Assembly: GCA_013152615.1 (NCBI GenBank)
Contig: JAADGA010000012.1
Span: 1-10,427, forward strand
From: Alphaproteobacteria bacterium
GTDB taxonomy: Bacteria; Pseudomonadota; Alphaproteobacteria; Sphingomonadales; Emcibacteraceae
Direction: 5' to 3'
DNA length: 10,427 bases
Shown in pieces: positions 1 through 9,227 of this stretch (its first letter is position 1; every line of letters begins with the position of its first letter). A program made the translations under genes and the position numbers. The notes below the pieces were generated by a model. That model was not told the origin of the DNA and made no database searches. It saw nothing but the letters and a program-made list of their open reading frames with translations.

Positions 1-1751
1 ATCAGGGCGGCGAATGTGACCTTCAGGATCAATATCTGTATTACAGCGGCGACGATAACCGCTATACTGAAAAAAAGCGCATCGTCTACAAGGATGACTT
101 CGGGCCGTTGATCAAGACCATGATGACCCGCTGTATCCACTGTACCCGTTGTGTGCGTTTCTCCGAAGAAATTGCCGGGGTGCCGGCTCTGGGCGGTCTG
201 GGGCGCGGCGATCATCTGGAAATCACTACTTATCTTGAGCAGCCCTTTGCCTCCGAACTTTCGGGCAATGTGGTTGATTTATGTCCGGTGGGCGCATTGA
301 CCAACAAACCCTATGCCTTTTCCGCCCGGCCATGGGAACTGGCCTCAACCGAAACCTTTGATATCCATGATGCCATGGGCTCCAGTATTCGGGCTGATGC
401 CCGGGGCCGCGAAGTGATGCGCTTCCTGCCGCGGCTGAGTGAAGATGTCAATCAGGAATGGATTTCCGACAAGACCCGGCATGCGGTTGACGGCCTGAAA
501 TATAACCGGCTTGACCAGCCTTATGTGCGCCGCGACGGCACCCTGCAACCGGCGTCATGGGCCGAGGCCTTTGAGGTTATCGCTCATGAGCTGAAAGGGC
601 TGAAGGGCGACAAGATTGCGGCTCTGGTCGGCGACCTGTGTGATCTGGAAAGCATGTACGCGCTGAAAGGGCTGATGACGGCGCTTGGCTCCACCACTAT
701 TGACTGCCGTCAGGACGGCGCGAAATATGGCGGCCACCACCGGGTTGGCTATCTGTTCAATTCGGCCATTGCCGGGATTGACGAGGCCGACGCCTGTCTG
801 CTGGTCGGCACCAACCCGCGCAAAGAAGCACCGGTGTTGAATGTCCGCCTGCGCTATCTTGCCCGCCGGGGCCGGGTGGCTCTGGTTGGCGAAGATGAAA
901 AGCTGACCTATGATGTTGACCATCTGGGAAATACGGCACAGGCGCTGGAAGATTTACTCAAGGGCAAGGGCGATTTTGCCAAGGTCTTGAAAATGGCCAA
1001 AAAGCCGATGATCATTCTGGGGTCCGGGGCGGTCGGTCATGCGGACGGGGCGGCGATCTTAAAGCTTGCCCATGATATCGCCGATAAATATGGCGTGGTG
1101 ACGGCCGACTGGAACGGGTTCAACATCCTGCATCACGCCATCAGCCGGGTCGGGGCGCTGGATTTGGGGCTGGTGTCCGAGGGGGGCGTGGACGCTATTC
1201 TTGATGCCGCGGCCGCGGGCAATATTGAGGTTGTGTTTAATCTGGGGGCCGATGAAATTGACACGTCACGTCTGGCCAACGCCTTTGTGGTGTATCAGGG
1301 CAGTCACGGCGACGAAGGGGTCAAACATGCGGATGTGATCCTGCCGGGGGTTGCCTATACTGAAAAGCCGGGGACTTATGTCACGATGGAGGGCCGGGTG
1401 CAGAGCGCACCCCGGGTCATATTCGGTCCCGGTGACGCCCGTGAAGACTGGGCGATATTACGCGCCCTGTCGGAACAGCTCGGGGTGACATTGCCGTATG
1501 ACAGCATTGCGGAACTGCGTGGTAAGATGATTGCGGATTATCCCGGTTTCGGGATCGTGGATCAGCTGCCGGATGAGGATTGGGCCGACTTTGGTGTTCC
1601 GGGCAAATTATCCGATGGGCCGATCACAAATCTGATTGATGATTTTTATCAAACCAATCCGATCGCAAGGTCGTCAAAGGTGATGGCAGAGTGCAGTAAT
1701 GCCTATGACGGCGTAAAATTCAGGGCGGAGGCAACAGGAACCAATGGCTGA
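1..1751 (+). CDS. nuoG: NADH-quinone oxidoreductase subunit G (5' partial)
   Basis: Peripheral-arm subunit of complex I that relays electrons through iron-sulfur clusters. The reading frame is open from the left edge: bases 1-2 finish a preceding codon and the first full codon is at 3, so the TTG at 108 is not a real start. Fragment residues 1-8 read QGGECDLQ, and C5 is the last ligand of the His-coordinated cluster N5. C44, C47, C50 (CIHCTRC) and C94 (DLCPVGAL) form cluster N4. The spacings 5-44-94 match those I recall for mitochondrial NDUFS1. That places about 105-110 residues, including the N1b cysteines, outside the window. The rest is a molybdopterin-oxidoreductase-like fold without visible cofactor ligands. 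The N7 cysteines of E. coli NuoG are absent, as in mitochondria and alphaproteobacteria. The C-terminal FYQTNPIAR segment is typical. It overlaps nuoH by 8 bases. Confidence 0.97.
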   Translation, partial: QGGECDLQDQYLYYSGDDNRYTEKKRIVYKDDFGPLIKTMMTRCIHCTRCVRFSEEIAGVPALGGLGRGDHLEITTYLEQPFASELSGNVVDLCPVGALTNKPYAFSARPWELASTETFDIHDAMGSSIRADARGREVMRFLPRLSEDVNQEWISDKTRHAVDGLKYNRLDQPYVRRDGTLQPASWAEAFEVIAHELKGLKGDKIAALVGDLCDLESMYALKGLMTALGSTTIDCRQDGAKYGGHHRVGYLFNSAIAGIDEADACLLVGTNPRKEAPVLNVRLRYLARRGRVALVGEDEKLTYDVDHLGNTAQALEDLLKGKGDFAKVLKMAKKPMIILGSGAVGHADGAAILKLAHDIADKYGVVTADWNGFNILHHAISRVGALDLGLVSEGGVDAILDAAAAGNIEVVFNLGADEIDTSRLANAFVVYQGSHGDEGVKHADVILPGVAYTEKPGTYVTMEGRVQSAPRVIFGPGDAREDWAILRALSEQLGVTLPYDSIAELRGKMIADYPGFGIVDQLPDEDWADFGVPGKLSDGPITNLIDDFYQTNPIARSSKVMAECSNAYDGVKFRAEATGTNG

Positions 1752-2793
1752 TTTACTGGTTGAATTTTTTCAGTGGGGCTTCGGGGTAACTTTGGTGCCG
1801 TGGTTCGCGACATTGCTCGGCATTGTTGTCGGAATTTTGGCGATTGTATTACCGCTGTTGCTGGCGGTGGCGATGAGCGTTTATATGGACCGCAAAGTCT
1901 GGGCCGGGATGCAGCTGCGCCGTGGTCCCAATGTGGTCGGGCCGTGGGGGTTGATGCAGTCTTTTGCCGATGGTCTGAAGCTGTTCCTGAAAGAGACTAT
2001 CATTCCGGCCAGTGCCAACAAATTCGTTTTTCTGCTGGCACCGGCATTGACATTTCTGCTGGCGCTTGTCGCGTGGGCGGTAATTCCATTCGATGCCGGG
2101 GTGGTGTTGTCGAACCTTAATGTCGGGGTGTTGTATCTGTTTGCGATATCGTCGCTCGGGGTCTATGGCATTATCCTGTCGGGCTGGGCCAGTAATTCGC
2201 GCTATGCCTTCCTCGGCGCGTTGCGCTGTTCGGCGCAGATGGTGTCTTACGAAGTCTCCATCGGCTTTGTGCTGGTGACGGTGCTGATGACGGCGGGCTC
2301 GCTGAACTTAAGCGATATTGTCATGGCACAGAAAGGCCAGTGGTATATTTTCACCCCGTTATTGCCAATGGCGGTTGTCTTCTTTATTTCGGCCCTCGCC
2401 GAAACCAACCGGCCGCCGTTCGACCTGCCCGAGGCCGAGGCCGAGATCGTCGCCGGTTATCAGGTTGAATATTCTTCCATGGCCTTCGCCCTGTTTTTCC
2501 TTGGTGAATACGCCAATATCATCCTGATGTGCGCCATGGTCAGTATTCTGTTTCTGGGCGGCTGGCTGCCACCGCTTGACTGGGCACCGCTCTATATCAT
2601 TCCGGGATGGATCTGGTTCTTTGGCAAGATATTTTTCGTGTTCTTTCTGTTCTCATGGGTCAAGGCGACAGTGCCGCGCTACCGCTATGATCAGTTAATG
2701 CGCCTCGGGTGGAAAGTATTTCTGCCGTTATCGTTGCTTTGGGTGGTTTTGACCGGAGTCTTTCTGTTGTTAACCGGCAAGATACCGGTATAA
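1744..2793 (+). CDS. nuoH: NADH-quinone oxidoreductase subunit H
   Basis: Membrane subunit (349 aa, usual length) that builds the quinone-binding chamber with the peripheral arm and links quinone chemistry to proton pumping. It is strongly hydrophobic, with about eight membrane helices. Diagnostic segments are [15 protein letters not shown] (residues 49-63), [15 protein letters not shown] (66-80), E170 in MVSYEVS, and [15 protein letters not shown] (220-234) followed by AGYQVEY. The acidic cluster in that last loop is the conserved quinone-site/proton-input loop. DRKVW instead of the E. coli-type ERK is, as far as I recall, the ordinary alphaproteobacterial form. The ATG at 1744 lies inside the end of nuoG (shared ATGGCTGA). 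AGGAA lies only 3 bases before it and GGCGGAG about 13 bases before it, so translational coupling to nuoG is likely. Confidence 0.98.
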   Translation: MADLLVEFFQWGFGVTLVPWFATLLGIVVGILAIVLPLLLAVAMSVYMDRKVWAGMQLRRGPNVVGPWGLMQSFADGLKLFLKETIIPASANKFVFLLAPALTFLLALVAWAVIPFDAGVVLSNLNVGVLYLFAISSLGVYGIILSGWASNSRYAFLGALRCSAQMVSYEVSIGFVLVTVLMTAGSLNLSDIVMAQKGQWYIFTPLLPMAVVFFISALAETNRPPFDLPEAEAEIVAGYQVEYSSMAFALFFLGEYANIILMCAMVSILFLGGWLPPLDWAPLYIIPGWIWFFGKIFFVFFLFSWVKATVPRYRYDQLMRLGWKVFLPLSLLWVVLTGVFLLLTGKIPV

Positions 2794-2797
2794 GGGA
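2792..2797 (+). promoter_or_regulatory. Shine-Dalgarno of nuoI, overlapping the nuoH stop
   Basis: AAGGGA shares two bases with the TAA stop of nuoH and is 9 bases from the nuoI ATG. A second AGGGA at 2801-2805 is only 1 base from the ATG and too close to serve. Confidence 0.6.
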
Positions 2798-2806
2798 TCA
2801 AGGGAT

Positions 2807-3295
2807 ATGTCACTTCTCAAACACGCCGCACGAACATTTCTGTTAAGCGATTTTGTCAAGGCCATGTGGCTGACATTCCGCTATATGTTTCGGCCAAAGG
2901 CCACCATTAACTACCCCTATGAAAAAGGACCGTTAAGCCCGCGGTTCCGGGGGGAACACGCGCTCAGACGCTATCCTGATGGTGAGGAACGCTGCATTGC
3001 CTGCAAGCTATGTGAAGCGATCTGTCCGGCGCAGGCGATTACTATTGAGGCCGCCGTTGCCGCGGATGGCAGTCGGCGTACCACCCGCTATGACATTGAC
3101 ATGACCAAATGCATCTATTGCGGTTATTGTCAGGAGGCCTGTCCGGTGGAGGCTATTGTCGAGGGACCGAATTTTGAATTTGCCACTGAAACCCGCGAGG
3201 AACTTTTCTATAACAAGGAAAAGCTGCTTAAGAACGGCGAAATGTGGGAACAGGAAATCGCCACCAACCTCAAACTGGACGCGCCTTACAGGTAA
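2807..3295 (+). CDS. nuoI: NADH-quinone oxidoreductase subunit I (2x[4Fe-4S])
   Basis: Ferredoxin-like subunit (162 aa) that carries clusters N6a and N6b and connects the NuoG side to the quinone-proximal cluster N2. The first motif is C63, C66, C69, C73 ([12 protein letters not shown]) and the second is C102, C105, C108, C112 ([12 protein letters not shown]). In this fold the fourth cysteine of each motif ligates the other cluster. Other hallmarks are [20 protein letters not shown] (residues 30-49), GEHALRRYP and the C-terminal [15 protein letters not shown]. These make it almost superimposable on mitochondrial NDUFS8. The ATG at 2807 is chosen because AAGGGA (2792-2797) overlaps the nuoH stop and sits 9 bases upstream. 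The gap to nuoH is 13 bases. All eight ligands are intact. Confidence 0.98.
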   Translation: MSLLKHAARTFLLSDFVKAMWLTFRYMFRPKATINYPYEKGPLSPRFRGEHALRRYPDGEERCIACKLCEAICPAQAITIEAAVAADGSRRTTRYDIDMTKCIYCGYCQEACPVEAIVEGPNFEFATETREELFYNKEKLLKNGEMWEQEIATNLKLDAPYR

Positions 3296-3333
3296 GCGGG
3301 AAAAGTGGGCCTGAAAAGCAGGAAAGAAGAAAT

Positions 3334-3948
3334 ATGATTTATGCCTTAGCTTTTTATCTTTTTGCCACGATCACGGTAATTTCTGCGATCATGGTAATAG
3401 CGAGCCGCAATCCGGTGCATTCGGTATTGTTTCTTATTTTGGCTTTTTTCAATTCAGCCGGGCTGTTTGTCCTGCTCGGGGCAGAATTTATTGCCATGAT
3501 TTTAGTGATCGTTTATGTCGGCGCGGTCACGGTATTATTCCTGTTCGTGGTGATGATGCTCGATATTGATTACAATGAACTGCGCAAGGGATTCCAGAAA
3601 TATCTGCTGGTTGGCGGGCTGATCGGCATTGTGTTGCTGGCGGAACTGGCGCTGGTCGGCATGGGATGGGGGCTTACCGGGCATGTTATAACGGACCCGG
3701 CGACGGCAATTCCGGCCCTTGCCCAGATGTCAAACACCCAGGCCCTCGGCAGTCTGCTTTATACCAGATATGTTTTTCTGTTCCAGATGGCGGGGATGAT
3801 CCTGCTGGTGGCGATGATCGGCGCGATTGTCCTTACTCACAGGAAAAGGCCCGGGGTCAAGAAACAGAATGTCAACAAGCAGGTCATGCGGCGTCGCCAT
3901 GAGGCCTATGAAATCGTTAAAGTCAAACCCGGTCAAGGCTTGGGGTAG
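3334..3948 (+). CDS. nuoJ: NADH-quinone oxidoreductase subunit J
   Basis: Small membrane-arm subunit (204 aa) with about five helices. It helps connect the quinone-site subunit NuoH to the pump subunits. Conserved core: [20 protein letters not shown] (residues 26-45), [17 protein letters not shown] (49-65, with E51 and Y61 at the third-helix bulge) and LFVVMMLD. The C-terminal basic tail ([11 protein letters not shown], then VKVKPGQGL) is typical of alphaproteobacteria. The frame stays open upstream into nuoI as far as an ATG at 3244, but that extension encodes a hydrophilic stretch unlike any NuoJ. The ATG at 3334 gives the family N-terminus and has AGGA (3320-3323) 10 bases ahead. The 38-base gap from nuoI is the largest in the window, and I see only the ribosome binding site in it. 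Confidence 0.97.
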   Translation: MIYALAFYLFATITVISAIMVIASRNPVHSVLFLILAFFNSAGLFVLLGAEFIAMILVIVYVGAVTVLFLFVVMMLDIDYNELRKGFQKYLLVGGLIGIVLLAELALVGMGWGLTGHVITDPATAIPALAQMSNTQALGSLLYTRYVFLFQMAGMILLVAMIGAIVLTHRKRPGVKKQNVNKQVMRRRHEAYEIVKVKPGQGLG

Positions 3949-3951
3949 GGA
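3947..3951 (+). promoter_or_regulatory. Shine-Dalgarno of nuoK, overlapping the nuoJ stop
   Basis: AGGGA overlaps the TAG stop of nuoJ and lies 7 bases before the ATG at 3959. It supports that start over upstream in-frame starts inside nuoJ. Confidence 0.65.
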
Positions 3952-3958
3952 AAATATA

Positions 3959-4267
3959 ATGGAAATTGGACTTTCACAATATCTGACAGTTGCCGCCATA
4001 CTTTTTACCATTGGTATCTTCGGCATTTTTCTCAACCGGAAGAATGTGATTATCATATTGATGTCGATTGAGCTTATCCTGCTGGCGGTCAATATCAATT
4101 TTGTCGCCTTTTCATCATATCTGCATGACATGGTGGGGCAGGTTTTTACCATGTTCATCCTGACCGTTGCTGCGGCCGAGGCGGCGATTGGTCTGGCGAT
4201 ACTGGTGATATATTATCGTAATCGCGGCACGATTGCGGTTGAAGACATAAATCTGATGAAAGGGTAA
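3959..4267 (+). CDS. nuoK: NADH-quinone oxidoreductase subunit K
   Basis: Short membrane-arm subunit (102 aa, normal length, three helices), homologous to MrpC of Na+/H+ antiporters and to mitochondrial ND4L. It begins [16 protein letters not shown] and contains [20 protein letters not shown] (residues 26-45). The two buried glutamates needed for proton transfer are both present: E38 (SIEL) and E74 ([10 protein letters not shown]), equivalent to E. coli E36 and E72. The frame is open back to 3827 inside nuoJ. The ATG at 3959 is preferred because it gives the family N-terminus and AGGGA (3947-3951) lies 7 bases ahead. It starts 10 bases after the nuoJ stop. Confidence 0.98.
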   Translation: MEIGLSQYLTVAAILFTIGIFGIFLNRKNVIIILMSIELILLAVNINFVAFSSYLHDMVGQVFTMFILTVAAAEAAIGLAILVIYYRNRGTIAVEDINLMKG

Positions 4268-4273
4268 GCGCAG

Positions 4274-6205
4274 ATGTATCAGATAATTGTTTTCGGCCCC
4301 CTGCTCGCGGCCCTGATTGCCGGATTATTCGGTCGACGGATTGGCGATCGCGGGTCGCAGTTTGTTACCAGTGGCGCATTGATAATTTCGGCGGTATTGT
4401 CGTGGGTTGTCTTCTTCCGGGTTGGTCTTGGTGGCGAGGTCGATCATGTGACCCTCGCAACCTGGATAAACTCCGGCACTTTCACCTTCGACTGGGCTTT
4501 CAAGGTTGATGCCCTGACGGCGGTGATGCTGGTGGTGGTCAATACCGTATCCTGTCTGGTGCATCTCTATTCAATCGGCTATATGGCCCATGACCCGGAC
4601 AAGCCGCGGTTTATGGCCTATCTGAGCTTTTTTACCTTTGCCATGCTGATGCTGGTAACGGCAGATAATTTTATCCAGCTGTTTTTTGGCTGGGAAGGGG
4701 TCGGGCTGTCGTCTTATCTGCTGATCGGTTTCTGGTATAAGAAACCCTCGGCCTGTGCCGCGGCGATCAAGGCTTTTGTCGTCAACCGGATTGGCGATTT
4801 CGGCTTTGCCCTCGGGATATTTGCCATTTTTATGGTGACCGGGTCGGTTAATTTCGACACGGTGTTCGCCCAGATTCCGGCATTGCAGGGACAGCAAATT
4901 CATTTCCTGTGGATGAATCTGGATTTGATCACCACCATATCCATTCTGTTATTCATTGGTGCCATGGGTAAATCCGCCCAGCTTGGCCTGCATGTGTGGC
5001 TGCCCGATGCGATGGAGGGGCCAACCCCGGTATCGGCCCTGATTCACGCGGCAACGATGGTGACGGCGGGGGTTTTTCTGGTGGCCCGGATGTCACCGAT
5101 TTTTGAATATTCGCCGACGGCTCTGGGGTTTGTTACGTTCATCGGGGCCTCGACCGCGATATTTGCCGCCACTATTGCCACCACCCAGAATGATATTAAA
5201 CGGGTGATCGCCTATTCCACCTGTTCACAGCTTGGTTACATGTTCTTTGCCCTGGGGGTATCGGCTTATGGCGGCGGTATCTTCCATCTGTTCACCCATG
5301 CTTTCTTTAAAGCGCTGCTGTTCCTGGCTGCCGGTTCGGTGATCCATGCGATGAGCGACGAACAGGACATGCGTAAAATGGGTGGATTATGGAAAAAAAT
5401 ACCCACGACCTTTGTCATGATGCTGATCGGTGTGTTGGCGCTGACCGGATTTCCGGGCTTTGCCGGCTATTATTCCAAGGATATGATTATTGAGGCCGCC
5501 TATGCTTCGGGGTCATCATGGTCGGGTTATGCCTATTCAATGGGGGTATTGGCGGCACTGCTGACATCTTTTTATAGCTGGCGGCTGATTTTCATGACCT
5601 TTTTTGGCCGCAACCGGTCAAGCAAAGCGGTGCAGGACCATATCCATGAAAGCAGTAACTGGATGATAGTGGCGTTATATGGTCTGGCGATCGGCGCGGT
5701 TTTCGCCGGTTATTTCTTCCGCAATATTTTCGTCGGCGCGGGTTATGAGGCGTTCTGGGGCCATGCCCTGTTCCTCAAAGACAGCACGCATAATGTGCTG
5801 GAGGCGGCAGAACATGTTCCCGGCTGGGTCAGCATATCACCGTTTATCGCCATGGTGCTGGGCTTTATTGTGGCGCATTATGCCTATATCTGGAAGCCGG
5901 GGACTCCGGCCAGATTTGTGGTCACATTCCGCTATCTCTATAATCTGTTTTATTATAAATGGTACTTTGACGAGATTTATGATTTTCTGTTTGTCGAACC
6001 AGCCAAACGGCTGGGCACTTTCCTGTGGAAACGGGGTGACGAGGGCATCATTGACCGTTATGGACCGGATGGGGCGGCAGCGGCGGTTATGAACCTTGCT
6101 CGCCGGCTTAAAACCCTGCAGAGCGGCTATGTTTATCATTATGCCTTTGCCATGCTGATCGGTATTGCAGGATTCGTCACGTGGTTTGTTGGAGGAGCGA
6201 GCTGA
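4274..6205 (+). CDS. nuoL: NADH-quinone oxidoreductase subunit L
   Basis: Distal antiporter-like proton-pumping subunit (643 aa), homologous to mitochondrial ND5. Charged residues of the pump path are visible in order: E141 in [20 protein letters not shown]233 in [21 protein letters not shown]258 in [10 protein letters not shown]338, H342 and K346 in [14 protein letters not shown], and K402 in GYYSKDMI. These correspond to E. coli E144, K229, H254, H334, H338, K342 and K399. The C-terminal third (about residues 460-643) holds the segment [20 protein letters not shown] and a last membrane helix (622-640), as expected for the long lateral helix that braces the membrane arm. AAAGGG (4259-4264), just before the nuoK stop, sits 9 bases ahead of the ATG. 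The TGA overlaps the nuoM start by one base. Confidence 0.98.
   Translation: MYQIIVFGPLLAALIAGLFGRRIGDRGSQFVTSGALIISAVLSWVVFFRVGLGGEVDHVTLATWINSGTFTFDWAFKVDALTAVMLVVVNTVSCLVHLYSIGYMAHDPDKPRFMAYLSFFTFAMLMLVTADNFIQLFFGWEGVGLSSYLLIGFWYKKPSACAAAIKAFVVNRIGDFGFALGIFAIFMVTGSVNFDTVFAQIPALQGQQIHFLWMNLDLITTISILLFIGAMGKSAQLGLHVWLPDAMEGPTPVSALIHAATMVTAGVFLVARMSPIFEYSPTALGFVTFIGASTAIFAATIATTQNDIKRVIAYSTCSQLGYMFFALGVSAYGGGIFHLFTHAFFKALLFLAAGSVIHAMSDEQDMRKMGGLWKKIPTTFVMMLIGVLALTGFPGFAGYYSKDMIIEAAYASGSSWSGYAYSMGVLAALLTSFYSWRLIFMTFFGRNRSSKAVQDHIHESSNWMIVALYGLAIGAVFAGYFFRNIFVGAGYEAFWGHALFLKDSTHNVLEAAEHVPGWVSISPFIAMVLGFIVAHYAYIWKPGTPARFVVTFRYLYNLFYYKWYFDEIYDFLFVEPAKRLGTFLWKRGDEGIIDRYGPDGAAAAVMNLARRLKTLQSGYVYHYAFAMLIGIAGFVTWFVGGAS
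6191..6197 (+). promoter_or_regulatory. Strong Shine-Dalgarno of nuoM
   Basis: GGAGGAG, 7 bases before the ATG at 6205, is the strongest ribosome binding site in the window and lies within the last codons of nuoL. It decides between the two start codons created by the tandem duplication, favouring the first. Confidence 0.85.
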
Positions 6206-6234
6206 TGGAACATTTTCCAATGGAGCATTTTCCG
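6205..6234 (+). repeat. 15-base tandem duplication at the nuoM start
   Basis: Two adjacent 15-base units, 6205-6219 and 6220-6234, match at 13 of 15 positions. Each encodes Met-Glu-His-Phe-Pro. Both differences are silent third-position A/G changes (Glu and Pro codons). The duplication adds five residues and a second in-frame start codon to nuoM without shifting the frame. Confidence 0.9.
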
Positions 6235-7719
6235 ATTTTATCCATCATCACCTTTCTGCCGTTGCTCGGGGTGGTGTTCATTCTGCTGACCAAGGGCGAA
6301 AATGCTGATCGCAATGCGCGCAACGCGGCGCTGTGGGTAACAATTTTCACCTTTCTTGCCTCACTATACCTGTGGTTTAATTTTGACAAAACCACGGCGG
6401 GTTTCCAGTTTCAGGAGAATGTGAGCTGGCTCGGCGACAAGATCAATTACCGTATGGGCATTGACGGGATTTCAATCCTGTTTATCATGCTGACCACCTT
6501 CATTATGCCGATTGTTATCCTGACCGGCTGGGATTCGGTCAAGACCCGGGTGAAGGAATATCTGATAGCGTTCCTGATTCTGGAAACATTGATGATCGGG
6601 GTATTTTCCGCCCTTGATATTGTGCTGTTTTACCTGTTCTTTGAAGGCGGATTAATTCCGATGTTCCTGATTATCGGGGTCTGGGGCGGTAAAAACCGGG
6701 TTTATGCAACTTACAAGCTGTTCCTCTATACCCTGCTGGGGTCGGTGCTGATGTTGCTGGCGCTGCTCTATATGTATTTCAAGGCGGGGACCACCGATAT
6801 TCCGACCTTGATGCAGTATAATTTTGATCCCTCGGCGCAGATATGGCTGTTTCTGGCCTTTTTCGCCTCTTTTGCGGTCAAGATTCCGATGTGGCCGGTT
6901 CACACCTGGCTACCGGATGCCCATGTGCAGGCACCGACGGCGGGCTCGGTCATTCTGGCGTGGATTCTGCTTAAAATGGGCGGCTATGGCTTCCTGAGAT
7001 TTTCCCTGCCGATGTTCCCGGTGGCGTCTGAAGAGCTTGCGTGGCTGATCTATACCCTGTCGGTGATTGCGATCATTTATACCTCGCTTGTTGCCTTGAT
7101 GCAGACCGATATGAAGAAGATGATCGCCTATTCCTCGGTTGCCCATATGGGCTTTGTCACCCTCGGTATTTTCACTTTCAATACCCAGGGGATTGAGGGT
7201 GCCATCATGGTGATGGTGGCCCACGGCTTTGTCGCCAGCGCCCTGTTCCTGTGTGTCGGCGTGATCTATGACAGGCTTCACACCCGCGAGATTGCCCGTT
7301 ATGGCGGCCTCACCAATATCATGCCGAGATATGCCCTGATCTTTATGTTCTTTACCATGGCATCGGTCGGATTGCCGGGGACCGGTAATTTCGTCGGCGA
7401 AATCCTGGTGCTGATCGGCCTGTTCAAGGCTAATATCTGGGCGGCGTTCCTGGCAACGACCGGATTGATTCTCAGCGCATCATATATGCTGTGGATGTAT
7501 CGCAAGGTTATGTTCGGCAAATTGATTAAACCGGATCTGAAGGCGATGCTTGATATCAGCCGACGGGAGATCATTATCTTTACTCCGCTGGTGGTTCTCA
7601 CCCTGTGGATGGGGATATATCCGTCAGCATTCCTGGACTTTATCCATGTATCGGTAGCAAATCTTATCACCCATCATCAGGCGGCGCTGGCGCTGGTTAC
7701 TGATGCGGTAGCACATTAG
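6205..7719 (+). CDS. nuoM: NADH-quinone oxidoreductase subunit M
   Basis: Middle antiporter-like proton-pumping subunit (504 aa), homologous to mitochondrial ND4. Key residues: E147 in [15 protein letters not shown]226 in [21 protein letters not shown]257 in LLKMGGYG, and E399 in [10 protein letters not shown], matching E. coli E144, K234, K265 and E407. The N-terminus is odd: MEHFP occurs twice in a row (residues 1-5 and 6-10), encoded by a 15-base tandem duplication. The start could therefore be 6205 or 6220. GGAGGAG at 6191-6197 lies 7 bases before 6205 but 22 before 6220, which favours 6205. A GTG at 6181 is also in frame but lies inside nuoL and ahead of the ribosome binding site. Stop TAG is at 7717-7719. 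Confidence 0.98.
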   Translation: MEHFPMEHFPILSIITFLPLLGVVFILLTKGENADRNARNAALWVTIFTFLASLYLWFNFDKTTAGFQFQENVSWLGDKINYRMGIDGISILFIMLTTFIMPIVILTGWDSVKTRVKEYLIAFLILETLMIGVFSALDIVLFYLFFEGGLIPMFLIIGVWGGKNRVYATYKLFLYTLLGSVLMLLALLYMYFKAGTTDIPTLMQYNFDPSAQIWLFLAFFASFAVKIPMWPVHTWLPDAHVQAPTAGSVILAWILLKMGGYGFLRFSLPMFPVASEELAWLIYTLSVIAIIYTSLVALMQTDMKKMIAYSSVAHMGFVTLGIFTFNTQGIEGAIMVMVAHGFVASALFLCVGVIYDRLHTREIARYGGLTNIMPRYALIFMFFTMASVGLPGTGNFVGEILVLIGLFKANIWAAFLATTGLILSASYMLWMYRKVMFGKLIKPDLKAMLDISRREIIIFTPLVVLTLWMGIYPSAFLDFIHVSVANLITHHQAALALVTDAVAH

Positions 7720-7723
7720 GGAG
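7718..7723 (+). promoter_or_regulatory. Shine-Dalgarno of nuoN, overlapping the nuoM stop
   Basis: AGGGAG overlaps the TAG stop of nuoM (7717-7719). Its spacing is 9 bases to the ATG at 7733 and 3 bases to the ATG at 7727, which is why the second ATG is chosen as the nuoN start. Confidence 0.65.
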
Positions 7724-7732
7724 ACTATGATA

Positions 7733-9223
7733 ATGACTGAAACAATGTTTCCTGATCTGGCCCCGGCGTCCGGCGAGATTCTTATGGCCATCGGGGCTTT
7801 GCTGCTGTTGATGATCGGCGCTTTCCGGGGCAACAAGTCCACGGGCTTTATCTCGCTGCTGGCGGTGGGGCTGATGATTGTCACCCTGTTTCTGACGGTG
7901 ACATGGGCCAAAACGCCGAGCTATACCTTTGGTGATATGTTTGTTGCCGACCGCTTTACCTCGATCATGAAGCTGATGGTGCTGGTGGCGTCGGCGTTAT
8001 CGGTGATTATGTCGCTGCAATATTTCCGCGATGAAAAAGAAGAGCGATTCGAATATCCGATATTGCTGGTGCTGGCGACCCTTGGCATGATGGTGATGGT
8101 ATCGGCCAATAATCTGATGACACTCTATATGGGGCTGGAGCTACAGTCTCTGAGCCTTTATGTGCTGGCCGCTTTCCGCCGGGACAGCGCATTATCGACC
8201 GAAGCCGGATTGAAATATTTTGTTCTGGGGGCCTTGTCTTCGGGGATATTACTTTTTGGCAGTTCGCTGGTTTACGGCTTTACCGGCAGCACCGATTTTA
8301 CCGTGATTGGCCAGACCATCGCCCATGCCGGTGCGCATGGAGTTAATATCGGTGTGATCATCGGTATGGTCTTCATTCTGGCGGGGATCGCGTTTAAAAT
8401 TTCTGCGGTGCCGTTTCACATGTGGGCGCCGGATGTTTATCAGGGGGCGCCGACACCGGTGACGGCGTTTTTTGCCGTGGCCCCGAAAATTGCGGCGCTG
8501 GCCTTGCTGGTACGGGTGCTGTATGTGCCGTTTGCCGACCTTGCCTCGTCATGGACCCAGGTAATCGTGTTTATGTCGCTGGCCTCAATGGTGCTGGGCG
8601 CGGTGGCGGCGATTGTCCAGACCAATATCAAGCGTTTGATGGCCTATAGCTCGATTGGGCATGTTGGTTATGCGCTGGTCGGACTGGCGGCCCATAGTGT
8701 CGCCGGTATTCGCGGACTGATAATCTATCTGGCGATTTATCTGGTGATGAATATCGGCACTTTTGCCTGTATCCTGTCAATGCGGCGCAAGGACGGTATG
8801 GTTGAGGAAATATCTGATCTTGCCGGTCTGGCCCAGACCCGTCCCGGCATGGCGACGGCGCTGGCTGTCTTTATGTTTTCACTGGCGGGGATTCCACCAT
8901 TGGCCGGTTTCTGGGCTAAATGGTATGTCTTCAAGGCGGTTATTGCGACCGCTGTGGCCAATCCGGCGGCGACAGATTACGGTCTGATTGCGCTTGCGAT
9001 CATTGGTATCGTTGCCAGTGTCGCCGGGGCCTATTATTATCTTAATGTGGTCAAGGTGATGTTTTTTGATCCGCCGACGGGAGAATTTGTCGCGCAAAGG
9101 TCCGGTAATCTGGCCGCGATCATGGGCATCGGCGCTGCATTACTGATTTTATTCCTGTTGCCACAGGTGAATGGTCCGTTGTTGGATTATGCCAGAATGG
9201 CAGCGGCTTCGCTGATATCGTAG
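7733..9223 (+). CDS. nuoN: NADH-quinone oxidoreductase subunit N
   Basis: Proximal antiporter-like proton-pumping subunit (496 aa from this start), homologous to mitochondrial ND2 but with the full bacterial set of helices. Pump residues: E136 in GLELQSLSLYVLAAF, K222 in FKISAVPFHMWAPDVYQG, K252 in AVAPKIAAL, and K396 in GFWAKWYVFKA. They correspond to the conserved Glu and three Lys of E. coli NuoN. The motif NIKRLMAYSSIGHVGYAL (298-315) is also diagnostic. In-frame ATGs occur at 7727, 7733 and 7745. I chose 7733 because AGGGAG (7718-7723) is 9 bases ahead of it but only 3 ahead of 7727. The 7727 start, two residues longer, cannot be excluded. It is the last complex I gene, with birA 4 bases downstream. 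Confidence 0.97.
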   Translation: MTETMFPDLAPASGEILMAIGALLLLMIGAFRGNKSTGFISLLAVGLMIVTLFLTVTWAKTPSYTFGDMFVADRFTSIMKLMVLVASALSVIMSLQYFRDEKEERFEYPILLVLATLGMMVMVSANNLMTLYMGLELQSLSLYVLAAFRRDSALSTEAGLKYFVLGALSSGILLFGSSLVYGFTGSTDFTVIGQTIAHAGAHGVNIGVIIGMVFILAGIAFKISAVPFHMWAPDVYQGAPTPVTAFFAVAPKIAALALLVRVLYVPFADLASSWTQVIVFMSLASMVLGAVAAIVQTNIKRLMAYSSIGHVGYALVGLAAHSVAGIRGLIIYLAIYLVMNIGTFACILSMRRKDGMVEEISDLAGLAQTRPGMATALAVFMFSLAGIPPLAGFWAKWYVFKAVIATAVANPAATDYGLIALAIIGIVASVAGAYYYLNVVKVMFFDPPTGEFVAQRSGNLAAIMGIGAALLILFLLPQVNGPLLDYARMAAASLIS

Positions 9224-9227
9224 GGCG

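Noticed and set aside
1207..1218. 12-base GC palindrome CCGCGGCCGCGG in nuoG
   Set aside because: It encodes a run of alanines (DAAAAG) and is explained by GC-rich alanine codons. It is a restriction-site-like palindrome with no regulatory context.
2773..2790. Short inverted repeat ACCGG/CCGGT at the end of nuoH, considered as a terminator
   Set aside because: The stem is only 5 bp, there is no T run, and nuoI starts 17 bases later. It is too weak to call.
3244..3333. Upstream extension of the nuoJ frame into nuoI
   Set aside because: The added 30 residues are hydrophilic and unlike any NuoJ N-terminus, and they overlap the conserved end of nuoI. The ATG at 3334 has its own ribosome binding site.
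3730..4158. 142-codon open frame on the minus strand over nuoJ/nuoK
   Set aside because: It runs antisense to two well-conserved genes, has no recognisable domain, and its residues follow the codon bias of the opposite strand. It is a shadow frame, as are the other minus-strand frames in the window.
5679..6092. 137-codon + strand frame inside nuoL
   Set aside because: It lies wholly inside the conserved NuoL C-terminal region in another frame and shows no family signature.
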